64,000 nt of DNA from Sphingosinicella sp. BN140058. Lineage in GTDB: Bacteria; Pseudomonadota; Alphaproteobacteria; Sphingomonadales; Sphingomonadaceae. Below, piece after piece: positions 1-8,114 of this stretch. The stretch covers positions 1,475,001-1,539,000 of the forward strand of contig NZ_CP035501.1 in assembly GCF_004135585.1 (NCBI RefSeq), read 5' to 3'. Every line of letters begins with the position of its first letter. Within the stretch, counting starts at the first letter, position 1. A model generated the notes under the pieces. The model saw nothing but the letters and a program-made list of their open reading frames with translations. It was not told where the DNA came from and did no database searches. A program made the translations under genes and the position numbers.

Positions 1-42
1 TCTGTATGACAGCCACGGCCATTCGGGCTAGGCACTCCGCAT

Positions 43-927
43 GTGAATAAGAAGCTGCGCATCAACTGGGACGACCTGCGGCTTTTCCTTGAGATCGCGC
101 GCGCCGGAACGTTGACCGCCGCCGCCGAGCGGCTGGGGCTCAGTCAACCCACTGCCGGCCGACGGTTGCGCGCGTTGGAACGGGACATCGGCGCCGCCTT
201 GTTCCAGCGCAGCGCCGGCGGCTTTCGCCTGACGGACGAAGGCGAGGCGATGTTTGCCCATGTCGAGCGGATGGAAGAGGATTCGATCGCACTCGAGCGG
301 AAACTGCTCGGCGGCGCCCGCGGCCTCGAAGGGGTGCTGCGGCTTTCGGCTTCCGACTGGTTCGCGACCAGGATCCTTGCCACGCCGCTCGCTGGTTTCG
401 CAACCGCCAATCCGCGCATGACGATCGAGCTGCTGACCGACTCGCGCCTGCTCGATCTCGGCAGGCGCGAAGCGGATCTCGTCTTCCGCTTCGTTCCGTT
501 AGGCGGCGCGGACATCGTCCAGCGGCGGTTCGTCCGTATCGCCTACGGCGCCTATGCGGCCGCTTCCTACATCGATCGCTGCGGCGATCCGGCGGCGAGC
601 GCAGACGGCGCCGGTCATCGGCTGATCACCCTCGATGCCGCTCTCGATCAGGCCGCCGACCTCGCCTGGCTGCGCGGCCGCTGGCCCAGGGCCCGGCTCT
701 CTTTCCGCAGCAACAATCGAGAGGCGCAAGGCGCAGCCTGCGTCCACGGCGGCGGCATTGCCGTGCTGCCGCGGGTGATCGGCGACGGGCTCCCTCTGGT
801 GCACCTTTCCGGAGAGGCACCGCCAGGCCGCGACGTCTGGATCGGCTACCATCAGGATCTGAGACGTCTGCAGCGCCTGCGCACGCTCGTCGATCACCTG
901 ACCGCAACCGTACCGCGCGAGATCTGA
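43..927 (+). CDS. LysR family transcriptional regulator
   Basis: A 294-residue DNA-binding regulator of usual LysR length. Residues about 12-67 form the N-terminal winged helix-turn-helix (LRLFLEIARAGTLTAAAERL followed by a SQPTAGRRLRALE recognition region). The remainder is a periplasmic-binding-protein-like effector domain. The start is GTG at 43, because the ATG two bases upstream is immediately followed by TGA. It is convergent with the next gene. The target and inducer cannot be read from the window: the gene lies at the edge, and any divergently transcribed partner would be to the left. The effector domain lacks recognisable specificity motifs. Confidence 0.93.
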   Translation: MNKKLRINWDDLRLFLEIARAGTLTAAAERLGLSQPTAGRRLRALERDIGAALFQRSAGGFRLTDEGEAMFAHVERMEEDSIALERKLLGGARGLEGVLRLSASDWFATRILATPLAGFATANPRMTIELLTDSRLLDLGRREADLVFRFVPLGGADIVQRRFVRIAYGAYAAASYIDRCGDPAASADGAGHRLITLDAALDQAADLAWLRGRWPRARLSFRSNNREAQGAACVHGGGIAVLPRVIGDGLPLVHLSGEAPPGRDVWIGYHQDLRRLQRLRTLVDHLTATVPREI

Positions 928-943
928 CGGCCGGGATCAGCCG

Positions 944-1792
944 TTACAGCTGGTTTCGCGCGTAGCAGCGCACCTTTGCGGCGACACCGGTGCCGCTGGC
1001 ATGCCGGGCCTGCAGCACCCAGCGATTGACACCGTTCGCATCGGCGCCCGGCAGGATGGTCACGCTTTCGCCGCCCCCGTTGAACGCGCCGCTGATCTCC
1101 GTGAAATAGCAGAAGGAGTCGAACAGCGGCGCCAGCATCACGTTCTGATTGGGCAGGGAGACATATTCTCCGGCCTGCCCCGGCGTTCCGGTGCCGTTCG
1201 GGCCGATGAACCGTGCGACCCGGCCGCTCTGCGGCTTGCCGACGAAGAAACTGTGGGCACCGACGCCGAGCTGTTTCTGGCAGCTGTGGAGGACGAGGGT
1301 GGAAGGCCCGAACGGATCGCCGGATTGGTTGATCGTGATGCGCTCGCCCCAGCCGCGCAGCGCGCCGGTGACCAACGTGATCACCGTTGCGGCGTCGCCC
1401 CACCAGGCATTGCGCGGAAAGGTGTCGACGCAGCCGTTGCCGGGATTGTCGGCGGTGGCGCTGAACTCCTCGCTGCTCCAGCGTTCGGACCCGGCCGGCG
1501 CCTTGATCTCCGATCGCGGGAAGCAGCGTGCCCAGGCGGACACATCCTGCTGTTGCGACTGCCCTTCGAGCTGCCAATTGCCGTTCACCACCCGGATTCG
1601 GATACGCTCGCCATAGCCACGGAACTTGCCGGCGACCCGCGTCAGGTAACAATAGTTATCGGCAGCGCTCAACATCTTCTGCGGCGCGCTACCGTTCACA
1701 CCTTGGTTCCACTGGAATAAAGAATCCGCATGCGCCGGACCAGCCAGTGAAAAGCTCGCAGTCAACGCCGCAGCCCTGATGAGATTACCCAT
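944..1792 (-). CDS. Secreted protein with three internal repeats, function unknown
   Basis: A 282-residue exported protein that I do not recognise. Residues 1-22 are a Sec signal peptide ending in AHA. The mature part holds three diverged copies of a ~45-residue module at roughly 46-90, 128-180 and 228-278. Each copy has the pattern [T/S]-x-[V/I]-[T/S]-G-x-[F/L]-x-G-x-G-E-x-[I/V]-[T/R]-I; the first and third begin with Cys-Tyr and end with a second Cys. The paired cysteines would suit disulfides in the periplasm. The ATG at 1792 is preferred over upstream starts because AGGAGA lies directly before it, after a signal-peptide-compatible N-terminus. It is transcribed towards the LysR gene. Confidence 0.75.
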   Translation of the reverse strand: MGNLIRAAALTASFSLAGPAHADSLFQWNQGVNGSAPQKMLSAADNYCYLTRVAGKFRGYGERIRIRVVNGNWQLEGQSQQQDVSAWARCFPRSEIKAPAGSERWSSEEFSATADNPGNGCVDTFPRNAWWGDAATVITLVTGALRGWGERITINQSGDPFGPSTLVLHSCQKQLGVGAHSFFVGKPQSGRVARFIGPNGTGTPGQAGEYVSLPNQNVMLAPLFDSFCYFTEISGAFNGGGESVTILPGADANGVNRWVLQARHASGTGVAAKVRCYARNQL

Positions 1793-1987
1793 TCTCCTGC
1801 TCCCCTGTTGCATTGGCTATGTAGGATGATTTGCAGGCGATGAGTCAAGTCATGACGGGATGCGGTTTTTTCTGCAACTAAAGTTGAAGGACCATGGGCG
1901 GAAAGGCCCGCTTTCCGGGCCGAGCGCGCGTGACGGAGCCTCCACGCTCGTTTAGCATTCCGGCGACGAAGGGATTCTCGCGATTTG

Positions 1988-2680
1988 ATGATCACGACCT
2001 TGCTTGCTGCTGCCGCGCTGGTCGGCGCGCCGACCACTGCCGCCGACCAGCGCCCGCCCGCAGCTTCGACCGCAGTGCCCCAGGAAATCGACCCGGCACG
2101 CCTGGCGCTCGCGCGCAGGACGGCGGCTGCGATGCTTCCCCAGGGCAGCTTCGAGCGCATGATGGACGGTTCGATGAACCAGATGGCCGACATGGTCATG
2201 GGCCAAATGTTCGAGAGCCGGATGGCCGACTTCATGCCCGAGGGCAGTCAGCCCGATCGCGACATCGAGCGGGAAGTTGGCGACAAGACCATGCGGCAGG
2301 TACTCTCGGAACTCGATCCGCATTTCGAGGAACGCATGCGGATTACCAATCGGGTCATGTTCCAGGAAATGAAGCCGGTCATGAGCCGGATCGAACCGGA
2401 TCTGCGCGAAGGTCTTTCCCGTACCTACGCACGCAAGTTCAGCTCGGTGCAGTTGCAGGACATCAACCGCTTCCTCGACACACAGGCTGGCACTGCCTTC
2501 GCGGCGGAGTCGATGATGGCCTGGGTCGATCCGGAGATCGTCTCGACCATGGGGAAGTTCATGCCGGAGCTGATCAAGGAAATGCCCGCGATCATGGAGA
2601 AGGTGAAAGCGGCCACCGCCCACCTGCCGCCGCCCCCGGCACGCCCGAAGACAGCGGACGACGAGGCAGAGGAAGGTTGA
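1988..2680 (+). CDS. DUF2059-like exported protein
   Basis: About 230 residues with an N-terminal signal peptide (residues 1-19, ending near PTTAA). An all-helical, Met-rich body follows, with a C-terminal segment (RTYARKFSSVQLQDINRFLD) that resembles the DUF2059 family. A proline/acidic tail closes the protein. DUF2059 proteins have no settled biochemical role. The stop codon overlaps the TTG start of the next ABC-transporter gene, so translation is probably coupled, although nothing else links it to transport. A TTG three bases upstream (1985) is an alternative start. Confidence 0.75.
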   Translation: MITTLLAAAALVGAPTTAADQRPPAASTAVPQEIDPARLALARRTAAAMLPQGSFERMMDGSMNQMADMVMGQMFESRMADFMPEGSQPDRDIEREVGDKTMRQVLSELDPHFEERMRITNRVMFQEMKPVMSRIEPDLREGLSRTYARKFSSVQLQDINRFLDTQAGTAFAAESMMAWVDPEIVSTMGKFMPELIKEMPAIMEKVKAATAHLPPPPARPKTADDEAEEG

Positions 2681-3453
2681 TCGACGCCCCTCTTTTCCTC
2701 GCACTTGATGGCGTGGTGAAGGCACATGGCCGGCGCCGCGTGCTCGACCGGGTATCGCTCTCGCTGCCCGCCGGTGCGTTCGTCGCGCTGGTGGGGCCGA
2801 GCGGATCGGGCAAGACCACTTTGCTCAAGACGATCAACCGGCTGATCGAGCCCGACGAAGGGGTGGTTCGGATCGAAGGCGCCGACGTGCGGGACATGCC
2901 GGCCCCGCTGCTGCGGCGAGGAATCGGCTACGCCTTTCAAGGCATCGGGCTGTTCCCGCACAGGAATGTCGCGGAGAATATCGCGACGGTGCCCCGGCTG
3001 CTCGGCTGGAGCGAAGACGAGCGTGCCGCGCGCGTTTCCGAACTGCTCGCGCTGGTCGCGCTTCCTGCGGAGTTTGCATCACGAATGCCGCACACGCTTT
3101 CGGGCGGTCAGGCGCAACGGGTCGGGATCGCCCGCGCGCTTGCGGCACGGCCGTCGCTGATGCTGATGGACGAGCCGTTCGGCGCGCTCGATCCGATCAC
3201 CCGCGATGCGCTGGGCCGCGCCTATCGTGCGCTGCATGCGCAGCTCGGCCTCACCACCATCATGGTGACCCACGACATCACCGAGGCGCTCTTGCTCGCC
3301 GACCGGATCGTCGTGTTGCTAGATGGCGCGGTCCGGGCGGATGCGACACCGGCGGCCCTGCTGCGCGGCCATGCCGACGCCGATGTCGCCGCCTTGATCG
3401 CGCTGCCCAGGGCGCAGGCGCGGCGCCTCGCCGACCTGGCGGACCCGCGATGA
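2677..3453 (+). CDS. ABC transporter ATP-binding protein, osmoprotectant (OpuBA/YehX-like)
   Basis: A 258-residue ATPase of a quaternary-amine type importer. It has Walker A GPSGSGKTT at about 40-48, the signature LSGGQAQR near 141, Walker B LMLMDEP near 162 and the switch His in VTHD. There is no C-terminal CBS pair, so it is the short form. Start is TTG at 2677, overlapping the previous stop in TTGA, with GAGGAAGG just upstream; no ATG fits. It overlaps the downstream permease/binding-protein fusion by four bases, and together they would make a complete importer for glycine betaine, choline or a related compound. Substrate is inferred from the partner gene. Confidence 0.9.
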   Translation: MIDAPLFLALDGVVKAHGRRRVLDRVSLSLPAGAFVALVGPSGSGKTTLLKTINRLIEPDEGVVRIEGADVRDMPAPLLRRGIGYAFQGIGLFPHRNVAENIATVPRLLGWSEDERAARVSELLALVALPAEFASRMPHTLSGGQAQRVGIARALAARPSLMLMDEPFGALDPITRDALGRAYRALHAQLGLTTIMVTHDITEALLLADRIVVLLDGAVRADATPAALLRGHADADVAALIALPRAQARRLADLADPR

Positions 3454-4991
3454 GCCCGGCCCTCGCCGATGCCGCCTTAGATCTTCCGCAATTGCTCCGG
3501 GCGCATGCGATCCTGAGCGGCGCTGCTGTCGGGCTGGCCATTCTTGCAGGGCTGCCGCTTGCCTGGTGGGCGGCGCGGGTCCGCCCGGTGCGGGTGCCCC
3601 TGCTCGCCGCCGCCGGATTGATCCAGACGGTGCCGACCCTGGCGCTGCTCGCCCTCTTCTACCCCGCATTGCTGCTGATCGGCAGCGCGACCCGTCTGCC
3701 GGTGCCGGCGCTCGGCTTCCTGCCGGCTCTGCTCGCGCTGACGCTCTATGCCCTGCTGCCGATCCTCCGCAACGGGGTGGCAGGCCTCACCGGCCTTGAT
3801 CGCAGCGTGCTCGAAGCGGCGGATGCGGTCGGCATGACCGGGCGCCAGCGACTCCTCCAGGTCGAGCTGCCGCTCAGCGCGCCGGTCCTTCTCGCCGGCA
3901 TCCGTACCGCCGCGATCTGGACGATCGGCGCCGCCACCCTCGCCACGACGGTGGGCCAGCCGAGCCTCGGCAACCTGATCTTCTCGGGGCTGCAAACGGA
4001 GAATTGGGTTCGGGTGCTGGTCGGCTGCGGCGCAGCCGCGGCGCTCGCCATCCTCGTCGACGCGCTGCTGGCCATGGTGGAAAGCGGCGTTGCGAAGCGC
4101 TCTCCGGCACGGATGGCAATTGCCGCGACTCTGCTCGTCCTCGGCGCCGCGCTCGCACTTATGCCCGCCGCGGGCGGCGCTTCCGAGCGGCGGCCGGTCG
4201 TGGTCGGCGCCAAGAATTTTGCCGAACAATACATTCTGGCCAACGCAATGGCGCAGCGGCTGGGCAGCGCGGGGTTTCCGACTCTGCAGCGCGAAGATCT
4301 CGGCTCGGCGGTCGCCTATCGCGCCCTCGCCGCCGGCGATATCGACGTCTACGTCGATTATAGCGGTACTTTGTGGGCCAACGTTCTTGGCCGCAGCGAC
4401 ACGCCGTCGGCGGCGACGATGCGCGCCGAACTCGTCCGCCGCCTGCGGGCGCGCGACGGCGTGACCCTGCTCGGCCCGCTCGGTTTCGAGAATGCCTATG
4501 TGCTGGCGATGCGGCGCAGCCGCGCCGAGGCACTCGGGGTGCGCACGATCGACGATCTTGCCAGACGGGCACCGCGTCTGCGCCTTGCCAGCGACATCGA
4601 ATTTCTCGGCCGACCGGAATGGCGGGCGTTGCGCAAGGCATACGACCTGCGCTTCGCCGACGCCCGCGCCTACAGTCCGACCTTCATGTACCGCGCCATC
4701 GCCGACGGCAGTGCCGACGTGATCTCCGCTTTCTCGTCGGACGGGCGGATCGCCGCGCTCGATCTCGTCGTGCTCGAAGATCCGAGGGGCGCCCTGCCCA
4801 ATTACGATGCCGTGCTGCTGCTTTCCCCCCGGGCCGCAGCCGATCCGGACGTCGTCGCCGCACTGCGGCCGCTGATCGGCGCGATCGACGTCCGCCACAT
4901 GCGCGAGGCCAATCTGACGGTTGATCGAGATGTCAACAAGAGCAGCCCAGCCGAAGCCGCGAAGCGACTTCTCGAGGCGATTGTTCCGTGA
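3450..4991 (+). CDS. Fused permease / substrate-binding protein of osmoprotectant ABC transporter
   Basis: A 513-residue natural fusion. Residues 1 to about 215 are a BPD-type inner-membrane permease; the EAA loop region is around LEAADAVGMTGRQRLLQVEL. A further membrane segment lies at about 218-240. Residues about 248-513 are an OpuAC-type binding domain with VGAKNFAEQYILAN and YVDYSGTLW, both typical of glycine betaine/choline/carnitine receptors (OpuCC, ProX, YehZ). Since the binding domain follows a transmembrane helix it should stay tethered on the periplasmic face. The gene overlaps the ATPase gene by four bases. Domain order is permease then receptor, as in OpuBC-type fusions. Confidence 0.9.
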   Translation: MSPALADAALDLPQLLRAHAILSGAAVGLAILAGLPLAWWAARVRPVRVPLLAAAGLIQTVPTLALLALFYPALLLIGSATRLPVPALGFLPALLALTLYALLPILRNGVAGLTGLDRSVLEAADAVGMTGRQRLLQVELPLSAPVLLAGIRTAAIWTIGAATLATTVGQPSLGNLIFSGLQTENWVRVLVGCGAAAALAILVDALLAMVESGVAKRSPARMAIAATLLVLGAALALMPAAGGASERRPVVVGAKNFAEQYILANAMAQRLGSAGFPTLQREDLGSAVAYRALAAGDIDVYVDYSGTLWANVLGRSDTPSAATMRAELVRRLRARDGVTLLGPLGFENAYVLAMRRSRAEALGVRTIDDLARRAPRLRLASDIEFLGRPEWRALRKAYDLRFADARAYSPTFMYRAIADGSADVISAFSSDGRIAALDLVVLEDPRGALPNYDAVLLLSPRAAADPDVVAALRPLIGAIDVRHMREANLTVDRDVNKSSPAEAAKRLLEAIVP

Positions 4992-5060
4992 TTATTATCC
5001 GGGCATAATTGACATAACTGGGCGGTCGGCTTAGGCCTCACGGCGGCATGAAGCGGGGGA

Positions 5061-6419
5061 ATGCAGGGCATGGCGACGAGAGACCTGACCAGCGGATCGA
5101 TTCCGCGGCACCTCATGAACATGGCCGCGTTCATCGGCTTCGGCCTTGCCGTCCAGACGCTCTACGTGCTGGTCGATCTCTATTTCGTCGCGCGGCTCGG
5201 CGAGCATGCGGTCGCCGGGGTCACCGCGGCGGCGAGCACGATGTTCGCAGTTCTCGCCGCCAGCCAGCTCGTCTCGGTCGGTGCTTTGTCGCTGATCGCT
5301 CGGGCAATCGGCCGCAAGGATCAGGGCGACGCGCAGACCATTTTCGATCAAGCCTTGTCGATGAGCCTGGCCGCAGCGCTCGTCACCTTGATACTCGGCT
5401 ATGCATTCGGCGATGCACTGGTGACGATCCTTGCAGCCGACGGCGAAACGGCCGCGCTCGCCCACACCTATCTGCTCGCCTATCTGCCGGCGCTCGCCAT
5501 CATGTTTCCGGGCGCGGCGCTTGGCTCGGCGCTGCGCGCAGCCGGGGTCGTCGCCGGTCCGATGGTCCTGCAATGCCTGAGCGTGATCTTGAACGCGGTG
5601 CTGGCGCCGGTGCTGATCGTCGGCTGGGGCACCGGCCTTCCGCTCGGCGTCGCCGGCGCCGGCCTCGCCAGCTCGATTGCGAGCGTCGCCGGCACGATCG
5701 CCCTGCTGCTGCTGTTCAACCGATTGCAGACCTTGCTGCGTCTGCACCTGCCCAGCCTCCGCCCGAGGCTGCGGACGTGGCTGCGGATCGCAGCGATCGG
5801 CCTCCCCGCCTCCGGCGAGTTCCTGCTGATCTTCCTGGTATCGGCGCTGCTCTACTGGTCGATTCGCAGCTTCGGCGCGGACGCGCAGGCAGGGTTCGGG
5901 ATCGGATCCAGGGTGATGCAGTCGATCTTCCTGCCGGCCATGGCGATTGCCTTCGCCGCTTCGCCGATCGCCGGTCAGAATTTCGGCGCCGGCCATGCGG
6001 ATCGGGTGCGCGGCACCTTTCGCCACGCGGCGCTGATCGGAAGCGCGGTGATGCTGACGCTCACCCTGCTTTGCCAGATCCGGCCCGATCTGCTCGTCCA
6101 CCCGTTCACCGAACAGGCGGCGGTGCAACGCGTCGCCACCGATTACCTGCGAATCATCTCGTGGAACTTCGTCGCGGTGGGGCTCGTCTTCGCCTGCTCG
6201 GGCATGTTCCAGGCGCTCGGCAACACGATTCCGTCACTGCTGAGCAGCGCCAGCCGCTTCGTCACATTCGCGCTTCCGGCGATCTGGTTGGCCGGGCGGC
6301 CCGGCACGGAGCTCCACGATTTCTGGTATGTTTCCGTGGCTTCGGTGACCGTCCAGGCGCTGCTGAGCGTCCTGCTGCTGCGCCGCGAACTGCACCTCAA
6401 GCTCTCCGCACGCGGCTGA
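5061..6419 (+). CDS. MATE family efflux transporter
   Basis: A 452-residue inner-membrane protein with twelve predicted hydrophobic segments in two homologous halves, as expected for multidrug and toxin extrusion antiporters. Residues 14-45 resemble the usual MATE opening (IPRHLMNMAAFIGFGLAVQT and following), and the second half starts near AIGLPASGEFLLIFLV. The transported compound cannot be predicted. ATG at 5061 has GGGGGA one base away; ATG at 5070 has it at better spacing and may be the true start. It is a single gene between the ABC importer and serC. Confidence 0.9.
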   Translation: MQGMATRDLTSGSIPRHLMNMAAFIGFGLAVQTLYVLVDLYFVARLGEHAVAGVTAAASTMFAVLAASQLVSVGALSLIARAIGRKDQGDAQTIFDQALSMSLAAALVTLILGYAFGDALVTILAADGETAALAHTYLLAYLPALAIMFPGAALGSALRAAGVVAGPMVLQCLSVILNAVLAPVLIVGWGTGLPLGVAGAGLASSIASVAGTIALLLLFNRLQTLLRLHLPSLRPRLRTWLRIAAIGLPASGEFLLIFLVSALLYWSIRSFGADAQAGFGIGSRVMQSIFLPAMAIAFAASPIAGQNFGAGHADRVRGTFRHAALIGSAVMLTLTLLCQIRPDLLVHPFTEQAAVQRVATDYLRIISWNFVAVGLVFACSGMFQALGNTIPSLLSSASRFVTFALPAIWLAGRPGTELHDFWYVSVASVTVQALLSVLLLRRELHLKLSARG

Positions 6420-6449
6420 ACCGGGCACCGCACTCCATCGCAGCTTCGG

Positions 6450-6533
6450 TTGACACGCCCGCCCACGCCGTTAAGGGCGTCGGCGGGCCACGCCGTCCCA
6501 ACGCGGCGCGCGCTCTCTGCGAGGAGAGATTAC
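6450..6533 (+). ncRNA. serC leader RNA (cis-regulatory element upstream of serC)
   Basis: Two hairpins precede the serC start. The first pairs GCCCGCC-C-ACGCC (6457-6469) with GGCGT-C-GGCGGGC (6476-6488) around a six-base loop, interrupted only by a C/C mismatch. The second pairs CTCTC (6513-6517) with GAGAG (6524-6528), so the Shine-Dalgarno GAGGAGAG is folded into its 3' side. This matches the known description of the alphaproteobacterial serC RNA motif, whose final stem covers the ribosome binding site of serC. The expected role is translational control of serine biosynthesis; the ligand or signal is not known to me. Confidence 0.75.
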
Positions 6534-7694
6534 ATGGTTGTTGTGAAGCCGGACGTGCGGCCTGCGCGTCCTCATTTTTCTTCCGGTCCCTGCGCCAAGC
6601 CGCCGGGCTGGGGCCCCGAACATCTTGCCCTTGGATCGCTCGGCCGTTCGCATCGGTCGAAGCTCGGCAAGGCACGCCTTGGTCATGCGATCGAGCTGAC
6701 CCGCAAGGTGCTGCGCGTTCCCGCGACCCACCGCATCGGCATCGTTCCGGGTTCCGACACGGGCGCCGTCGAAATGGCGCTTTGGTCGATGCTCGGCCTT
6801 CGTCCCGTCACCTTGCTCGCCTGGGAAAGCTTCGGTGAAGGTTGGGTCACCGACGTCGTCAAGCAGCTGAAGCTCGACGCCAATGTCGTGAAAGCGCCTT
6901 ACGGGCAGCTCCCCGATCTCGCCACGGTCGATCCGGCACATGATGTCGTCTTCACCTGGAACGGCACCACCTCGGGCGTGCGCGTGCCGAACGGCGACTG
7001 GATCGCCGCGGACCGCGAGGGCCTGACCTTCGCCGACGCCACGTCGGCGGCGTTTGCGCAGGATATCGACTGGGACAAGGTCGATGTCGGCACGTTCAGC
7101 TGGCAGAAGGCGCTCGGCGGCGAAGGCGGTCACGGCGTCCTGATTCTTGGCCCGCGCGCGGTCGAGCGTCTCGAAAACTACGTTCCGGCCTGGCCGCTGC
7201 CCAAGATCTTCCGCATGACAAAGGGCGGCAAGCTGATCGAGGGTATCTTCAAGGGCGAGACGATCAACACGCCGTCGATGCTCGCCGTCGAGGACTACAT
7301 CTTTGCACTCGAATGGGCGCAGTCGCTCGGCGGCCTTTCCGCCCTGATCGCGCGTGCCGACGCCAACGCCGCCGCACTCGATACCTGGGTGCAGCAGACG
7401 CCGTGGATCGAAGATCTCGCGGTCGATCCCGCCACCCGCTCCAACACCAGCGTCTGCCTGAAATTCGCCGACGCGGCGGTGCCCGGTCTCGATGCCGAAG
7501 CGCAGAACGCGCTGGTCAAGAAGATCGCGTCGCTGCTCGAAGCCGAAGGCGCCGCCTTCGACATCGCCGGCTATCGCGATGCTCCTCCGGGCATCCGGAT
7601 CTGGTGCGGCGCCACTGTCGAGACCGAAGATCTCGAGGCACTTTTCCCTTGGCTGGACTGGGCGTTTGCCGAGGTCTCTTCCTCTCCCCTTTAA
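6534..7694 (+). CDS. serC: Phosphoserine aminotransferase
   Basis: A 386-residue PLP enzyme of the second step of serine synthesis, converting 3-phosphohydroxypyruvate plus glutamate to phosphoserine and 2-oxoglutarate. It belongs to the alphaproteobacterial SerC type, as shown by the opening [15 protein letters not shown] and the PLP-lysine motif [12 protein letters not shown] (Lys192). The start ATG has a strong GAGGAGAG site lying inside the leader hairpin. The last residues (SSSPL) and the stop codon fall in the left inverted repeat of the DUF559 unit, which suggests that the insertion rewrote the very end of the gene. serA follows after that unit, as in the usual serC-serA operon. Confidence 0.96.
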   Translation: MVVVKPDVRPARPHFSSGPCAKPPGWGPEHLALGSLGRSHRSKLGKARLGHAIELTRKVLRVPATHRIGIVPGSDTGAVEMALWSMLGLRPVTLLAWESFGEGWVTDVVKQLKLDANVVKAPYGQLPDLATVDPAHDVVFTWNGTTSGVRVPNGDWIAADREGLTFADATSAAFAQDIDWDKVDVGTFSWQKALGGEGGHGVLILGPRAVERLENYVPAWPLPKIFRMTKGGKLIEGIFKGETINTPSMLAVEDYIFALEWAQSLGGLSALIARADANAAALDTWVQQTPWIEDLAVDPATRSNTSVCLKFADAAVPGLDAEAQNALVKKIASLLEAEGAAFDIAGYRDAPPGIRIWCGATVETEDLEALFPWLDWAFAEVSSSPL

Positions 7695-8097
7695 GGGAGA
7701 GGGCAGGGAGAGGGGGAGTCGGTGCGAGACCGAATTCTTCGGGACCGTGCCCGACGGATGCGCCGCGAAGCCACCCCGGCAGAGCAGAAGCTTTGGTTCG
7801 CGCTCAAGGCTCGGGGATTGAACGGCGCGAAGTTCCGAAGGCAGGTCGTGATCGGTCCTTATATCGCCGACTTTGCGTGTCGCACCCCTCTGCAGCTCGT
7901 CGTCGAAGTGGATGGCGACACCCACGCCACTAGCCTCGCCTACGATGAGGAGCGCACCCGTTACCTGCAGTTGAAAGCCTATCGCGTCGTCCGTTTCACC
8001 AACGCCGACATCATGAAGAATTTGGAGGGTGTGCTTCAGGCGATCGAGGAAGTCCTGACTCCCCCTCTCCCCGGCCCTCTCCCCTGAAGGGGAGAGG
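7681..8097 (+). mobile_element. Inverted-repeat-bounded unit carrying a DUF559 gene
   Basis: The left arm 7681-7720 and right arm 8057-8097 are near-perfect inverted copies of each other: a small hairpin (CTCTCCCC..GGGGAGAG type), then GGGAGAGGGGGAGTC and its complement. They enclose one 121-codon gene and nothing else, giving a unit of about 417 bp between serC and serA. The left arm supplies the serC stop and a purine-rich ribosome site for the inner gene; the right arm supplies the inner stop, and purines just after it precede serA. No transposase is present, so mobility is inferred from the architecture only. Confidence 0.5.
7722..8087 (+). CDS. DUF559 domain protein (Vsr/restriction-endonuclease-like fold)
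   Basis: A 121-residue protein beginning at GTG, directly behind the AGGGGGAG of the left repeat arm. It shows the DUF559 pattern: a basic N-terminal helix with TPAEQKLWFALK, then FRRQVVIGPYIADFAC and the acidic strand LVVEVDGDTHA, whose spaced Asp/Glu/Asp could form a PD-(D/E)xK-like metal site. The family is related to very-short-patch repair endonucleases, but its cellular role is not settled. The final dozen residues are encoded by the right inverted repeat. It lies within the serC-serA transcript and so should be co-expressed with serine synthesis. Confidence 0.85.
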   Translation: MRDRILRDRARRMRREATPAEQKLWFALKARGLNGAKFRRQVVIGPYIADFACRTPLQLVVEVDGDTHATSLAYDEERTRYLQLKAYRVVRFTNADIMKNLEGVLQAIEEVLTPPLPGPLP

Positions 8098-8114
8098 AGG
8101 AAAGGAAAAGAAAG

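Noticed and set aside
6450..6455. TTGACA as the -35 box of a serC promoter
   Set aside because: The matching -10 position falls inside the first leader hairpin, which should be transcribed; the hexamer is probably chance or belongs to the leader.
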